From assembly GCA_900770225.1 (NCBI GenBank), contig CAAGJU010000114.1:1-17122 (forward strand): a stretch of DNA of 17,122 bases, written 5' to 3'. Below the pieces are notes generated by a model that worked only from the letters and a program-made list of their open reading frames with translations, had not been told where the DNA came from and did not search any database. The position numbers and the translations under genes were made by a program. This document shows, piece by piece, positions 13,925 through 17,122 of this stretch. Origin of the DNA: Lachnospiraceae bacterium (lineage in GTDB: Bacteria; Bacillota; Clostridia; Lachnospirales; Lachnospiraceae). Numbering within the stretch: position 1 is the first letter of the stretch; every line of letters begins with the position of its first letter.

Positions 13925-14650
13925 ATGATTCAGATTATCAGCTATACGGGATCGGACAGAAAAAATCGTGAGGAGGAACTTCGCCGTGCGTTTGCAGCGT
14001 GTTATGGAAGCCATGTGAAGATGCCGCAGATGCAGAAAACTGCGAAGGGAAAGCCATATTTCATCACGGTGGAAAATGAACCGCGGATTTTTCTGTCGAT
14101 CACCGACAGCGGGCCGTGGCGTTTGATTGCTTTTTCTGACGGCGAAATCGGAATTGATCTGCAACTATGCCGAATGCATGGGGCGGGTTCAGAGGAAGAC
14201 AACTGGCGGAAATGTATGGGAATTGCGAAGCGCTTTTTTCATCCGGCAGAATATGCATGGATCTGCGGTGGGAAAACACCATTGTATGATTCGGATCGGA
14301 CTGGTTTGAACAGGGAAGTGTTGTTCAACGATTCAGATCGATCAGGTACAGATGGAGAGACATTTTCGAATGATGAGGAGAAATGTATTCGAGTGCAGAT
14401 CCGGCGCTTCTTCCGCATCTGGACGGCGCGGGAGGCATATGTCAAATTCACGGGGAATGGTTTCGACGGATCGTTCAGCTCCTTCGATGTGCTGCATGAC
14501 TTTCCGGAACTTCGATTTGATTATCCGGAGACTTATGAGGGATATATGCTCTGCGTGTGTCACAGGAATGCGGAACCCATAGCGTTGAAAGAACTGCCGG
14601 TTCCGGTAAATGTGAGCACAGATGTGCTTTCTTCAGATAAACGCATATAA
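13925..14650 (+). CDS. Sfp-type 4'-phosphopantetheinyl transferase
   Basis: 241 residues. KGKPYF at 41-46, SITDSG at 58-63, GIDLQ at 76-80, RFFHPAEY at 103-110 and WTAREAYVKFTGNGF at 166-180 are the ordered signatures of Sfp-like PPTases, which move phosphopantetheine from CoA to a Ser of carrier proteins. D78, E170 and K174 are kept. The second metal position of GIDxE is Gln80 instead of Glu, which is found in some family members. Residues 112-157 are an unusual hydrophilic insertion with an imperfect repeat (YDSDRTGLNRE, NDSDRSGTDGE). The ribosome binding site is weak. No NRPS or PKS gene is in the window, so the carrier partner is unknown; it may serve fatty-acid ACP. Confidence 0.82.
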   Translation: MIQIISYTGSDRKNREEELRRAFAACYGSHVKMPQMQKTAKGKPYFITVENEPRIFLSITDSGPWRLIAFSDGEIGIDLQLCRMHGAGSEEDNWRKCMGIAKRFFHPAEYAWICGGKTPLYDSDRTGLNREVLFNDSDRSGTDGETFSNDEEKCIRVQIRRFFRIWTAREAYVKFTGNGFDGSFSSFDVLHDFPELRFDYPETYEGYMLCVCHRNAEPIALKELPVPVNVSTDVLSSDKRI

Positions 14651-14699
14651 ACCGGTAAGTCAACTGTCGTATGACAAAATTTGTGAAAGGATTCGAATC

Positions 14700-16058
14700 A
14701 TGTCAGTTAGACTGATTGCATTTGATCTGGATAATACGTTCCTGTATGATGCTGATACAGTGAGCAGAGGCAACAGGGAGGCACTGGAGGATGCCGCTGC
14801 GGAACATGTCGTGACGGCGATCGCCAGCGGACGGGTTTTCACATCCCTTCCGGCTGCCGTGCTCGCTGTGCCGTCCGTCGAATATGCGATCACATCCAAT
14901 GGTGCGGCCATCTATAAGCTGCCAAAAGCTGAGTGGAGATTGGATGAAAACGGCCGTTTCGATGCGGACAGATGTTTTTCCCATGCCAGGTGCATCCACA
15001 GAATTTCACTGCCTGAGGACAGAGTCCGCGCGATCATGAAATTACTGGAGGAGTATCCGTCGGATCGCTATCCCGTCTCGTTCGAGACATTCATCGACGG
15101 CAAAGCATACAGCTATGAGGATTACATCCGCCGCCCGGAGAGATATGGCCTTTCACCTGCCTATATCGAATATGTGCGGACAACGCGGACGATGGTTGCC
15201 GATATGCGAAAGTTCATTCTGGATCACGCGGACACCCTTGACGGGCTGGACCTTCAGATCGGAGATCCCGCGGTCAGAGACGAGATCCGGAGACGCCTGA
15301 TGGCTGAGGTGCCGGATATCTATATTACCGCTTCCGTTTCCAACCGGATCGAGATGAGCAATGCCAGTGCGGGAAAAGCAGCCGGCCTTCGCTATCTCAT
15401 GAATATCCTTGGCATTAAGAAGAAAGAGACGGCGGCTTTCGGTGATGCGGACAATGACATCGATATGATATGCGCCGCGGGAACAGGCATCGCGATGCGC
15501 AACGGAACACCTGCCTGCAGGAAGGCCGCGGACTATGTGACAAAGGCCTGCCGCGAGGACGGATTCGCCTGGGCAGTACATGGAAGGCTCGGTATACCGA
15601 ACAGGCGTGCCGAGAAGGAAAAATATATGCGCGCGGCGCTCAGGGAGGCTGGAAAGGCGGAAGCTCTGGATGAAGTCCCGGTCGGCTGTGTGATCGTAAA
15701 AGACGGAAAAATTATCGCCCGCGGGTATAACCGAAGAAATGCCGACAGGAGTACGCTGGCACATGCAGAGATGACCGCGATCCGAAAGGCCTGCCGTGTG
15801 CTCGGAGACTGGAGACTCAGCGGCTGTACGATGTATGTGACGCTGGAACCGTGTCCCATGTGCGCCGGGGCGATCGTCCAGTCGAGGATCGACCGCGTGG
15901 TGATCGGCGCCAGGAGTGACAAATCCGGCAGCGCGGGCACCGTCGTTGATCTGCTCCATACGGATGGCTTTGATCATCAGGTGGAGACGGAGTTTGACGT
16001 GCTCGGCGACGAATGCAGGGATCTGCTGAGCCATTATTTTTCACAGAAGCGCAAGTGA
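14700..16058 (+). CDS. tadA: fusion: Cof-type HAD phosphatase + tRNA adenosine(34) deaminase TadA
   Basis: 452 residues from ATG 14700, which follows GAAAGGATT; the earlier ATG 14622 lies inside the previous gene. Residues 1-298 are a HAD-IIB/Cof phosphatase: FDLDNTF (D9, D11), ASGR at 42-45, K226 and GDADND at 248-253, all catalytic motifs intact. Residues 303-452 are a complete TadA: HAE (H355, catalytic E357) and PCPMC with C385 and C388, which bind zinc, plus AGAIVQSRIDRVVIGA. TadA deaminates A34 of tRNA-Arg(ACG) to inosine and is essential in most bacteria. Upstream PPTase gap is 49 bases. The fusion is continuous, with no stop or frameshift. HAD substrate unknown. Confidence 0.9.
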   Translation: MSVRLIAFDLDNTFLYDADTVSRGNREALEDAAAEHVVTAIASGRVFTSLPAAVLAVPSVEYAITSNGAAIYKLPKAEWRLDENGRFDADRCFSHARCIHRISLPEDRVRAIMKLLEEYPSDRYPVSFETFIDGKAYSYEDYIRRPERYGLSPAYIEYVRTTRTMVADMRKFILDHADTLDGLDLQIGDPAVRDEIRRRLMAEVPDIYITASVSNRIEMSNASAGKAAGLRYLMNILGIKKKETAAFGDADNDIDMICAAGTGIAMRNGTPACRKAADYVTKACREDGFAWAVHGRLGIPNRRAEKEKYMRAALREAGKAEALDEVPVGCVIVKDGKIIARGYNRRNADRSTLAHAEMTAIRKACRVLGDWRLSGCTMYVTLEPCPMCAGAIVQSRIDRVVIGARSDKSGSAGTVVDLLHTDGFDHQVETEFDVLGDECRDLLSHYFSQKRK

Positions 16059-16189
16059 TGTGGGTGCTCCGACAGGTGCCTGAAAAGTAAAAAGCACGTG
16101 TGGCTGATGAGACGCGTAACCGGTAAAATTGCATTGTGAACAGAAATCAGAGAAGGACAGAAACAGCCGCTGAGTGGCAGAGGGAGTAT

Positions 16190-17014
16190 ATGGGATATCA
16201 ACTGATCGCATTTGACATGGATGGGACACTGCTGACTTCGGATAAGAGAGTAACGGAAGCGTGCCGGGAGGCCATCGCCGATGCAGTGGCTGCGGGAAAA
16301 GATGTAGCTATCTGTACAGGCCGTCCGGTCGCCGAACTGCGGCCGTACGATCAGATCCTGCAGGGCGTCCGCTATGAGATCTGCGAGTGCGGCACGCTGA
16401 TCTACGACCGCATAGACAGGAAGATCTTACTCCGACATACGCTTTCGCCGGAGGTCATACCGGATATCCTGCGCATTATTCCGCTGGAGGATATCATGCC
16501 GCAGGCCATGATCATGGGAGAATCCTACGTCAATGCGAAGGATGTCGACAGAATGCCGCATTTCAATATGGCGGTTTATGCATCGCTGTACGCGGAAGTT
16601 GCCACAAGAAAAGAAAATGTCGCCGAAATGATACGTCAGCATCCTGAAGGAATCGAGAAGATTAACCTTTATCATGCTTCCGTGGAGGGGAGAGCACGAA
16701 CCAGGGCACGGATCGAAGCGATGCATCTGCCTGTTGACTGCCTCGACTCAGAGATTTCGACACTGGAGATAAGTCCCTCCGGCTACTCCAAGGGAACAGG
16801 ACTGGAGGATCTGGCACACAAACTTGGCATCCCAATTGCGCAGACGATCGGCGTCGGGGACGCGGACAACGATGTGCCGCTCCTGCAGGCAGCGGGCCTT
16901 GGACTCGCTATGGGCAACGCCAACGAACACGCGAAGGATGCAGCAGACGCCGTCCTTCCCGACTGTGATCACAACGGCTGCGCCTATGCGATCCGGCATT
17001 ATCTACTGTATTAA
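16190..17014 (+). CDS. Cof-type HAD-IIB family phosphatase
   Basis: 274 residues from ATG 16190, preceded by AGAGGGAG; a frame open from 16136 has no site. Motif I FDMDGTLL (D9, D11), motif II CTGR at 42-45, motif III K201 (SKGTGL) and motif IV GDADND at 223-228, with the large C2B cap between motifs II and III. Such enzymes dephosphorylate sugar phosphates, FMN, PLP or similar small molecules in the cytoplasm; substrate unknown. It follows the HAD-TadA fusion by 131 bases with no clear terminator, so co-transcription is possible. The intervening bases hold no gene. The stop codon lies inside the start of the repeat at 17007. Confidence 0.92.
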   Translation: MGYQLIAFDMDGTLLTSDKRVTEACREAIADAVAAGKDVAICTGRPVAELRPYDQILQGVRYEICECGTLIYDRIDRKILLRHTLSPEVIPDILRIIPLEDIMPQAMIMGESYVNAKDVDRMPHFNMAVYASLYAEVATRKENVAEMIRQHPEGIEKINLYHASVEGRARTRARIEAMHLPVDCLDSEISTLEISPSGYSKGTGLEDLAHKLGIPIAQTIGVGDADNDVPLLQAAGLGLAMGNANEHAKDAADAVLPDCDHNGCAYAIRHYLLY

Positions 17015-17097
17015 GCCGTCGACACGCAGGCAGTTTTTGGGCATGCGAAGCATGCACAGAAAACTGTATGCGTGATCGACGCAAACATGTATGAGCA
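17007..17097. repeat. structured repeat family 2, copy 2
   Basis: Nearly identical to 6520-6601. Outer stem CGTCGACACGCA (17018-17029) with TGCGTGATCGACG, middle stem CAGTTTT with AAAACTG (absent in copy 1), and central hairpin GCATGC-GAA-GCATGC (17041-17055). The repeat starts within the last codons of the HAD gene, where TGTATTAA supplies its stop codon. Confidence 0.82.
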
Positions 17098-17101
17098 TGG
17101 A

Positions 17102-17118
17102 GCTTTGCGAAGCAAAGC
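17102..17118. other. GAA-triloop hairpin at window end
   Basis: GCTTTGC-GAA-GCAAAGC, a perfect 7-bp stem. It follows repeat family 2 copy 2 by 4 bases and shares its triloop, so it may be a further module of the same element, cut by the window end. Confidence 0.6.
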
Positions 17119-17122
17119 GAGA

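Noticed and set aside
15153..16034. 293-codon minus-strand frame
   Set aside because: Antisense to the HAD-TadA gene; no domain motifs or ribosome binding site.

Overview
The window looks like chromosomal DNA from an anaerobic, low-to-mid-GC Firmicute, most likely Clostridia and probably Lachnospiraceae. This rests on the classic infC-rpmI-rplT operon with a non-AUG start for infC, AGGAGG-type ribosome binding sites, membrane proteins with Thr-Pro linkers, several Cof-type HAD phosphatases, and sigma-A type promoters. All recognised genes are on the + strand. I see no plasmid, phage, insertion sequence or CRISPR array. The long minus-strand frames are antisense shadows.

Layout. 1-194: hairpin-rich intergenic DNA and a partial copy of a dispersed repeat. 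195-2067: a small unknown acidic-tailed protein, a family-6 hypoxanthine/uracil-DNA glycosylase, and an Mrp/NBP35 Fe-S carrier ATPase. 2178-4757: a fusion of a RecB/Cas4-like nuclease with an XPD/DinG-type Fe-S helicase. 4819-6057: a membrane-anchored SGNH-like protein with a Thr-Pro stalk and two C-terminal repeats. 6058-6679: an intergenic zone with a full 203-bp inverted-repeat element, a promoter, an attenuator-like leader and a second structured repeat just before infC. 6680-7830: infC, rpmI, rplT. 8140-9237: aroC. 9458-11841: a rhomboid-fold membrane protein with a Gly/Tyr/Gln-rich tail and Zn-finger end, directly followed by a diaminopimelate-decarboxylase-like gene. 11955-13487: a membrane-anchored L,D-transpeptidase. 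13762-13845: tRNA-Leu(CAA). 13925-17014: an Sfp-type phosphopantetheinyl transferase, a HAD phosphatase fused to the tRNA adenosine deaminase TadA, and a second Cof-type HAD phosphatase.

How the genes work together. The core is housekeeping: translation (infC, rpmI, rplT, tRNA-Leu, TadA), aromatic and lysine/DAP biosynthesis (aroC, lysA-like), cell wall (L,D-transpeptidase, possibly the DAP decarboxylase), DNA repair (glycosylase, nuclease-helicase) and Fe-S supply (Mrp, which may serve the Fe-S helicase next door).

The most unusual signals are non-coding. One family of inverted-repeat elements occurs at 117, 6071 and 13491. A second family of structured repeats (6520-6601 and 17007-17097) has a GAA-triloop hairpin whose stem changes by compensatory pairs between copies. 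Related GAA/TTC-loop hairpins lie at 14, 8012 and 17102. The infC leader carries a promoter, a terminator and a mutually exclusive antiterminator pairing. Among the proteins, the HAD-TadA fusion, the nuclease-helicase fusion and the rhomboid-like Zn-finger protein are the most worth following up.
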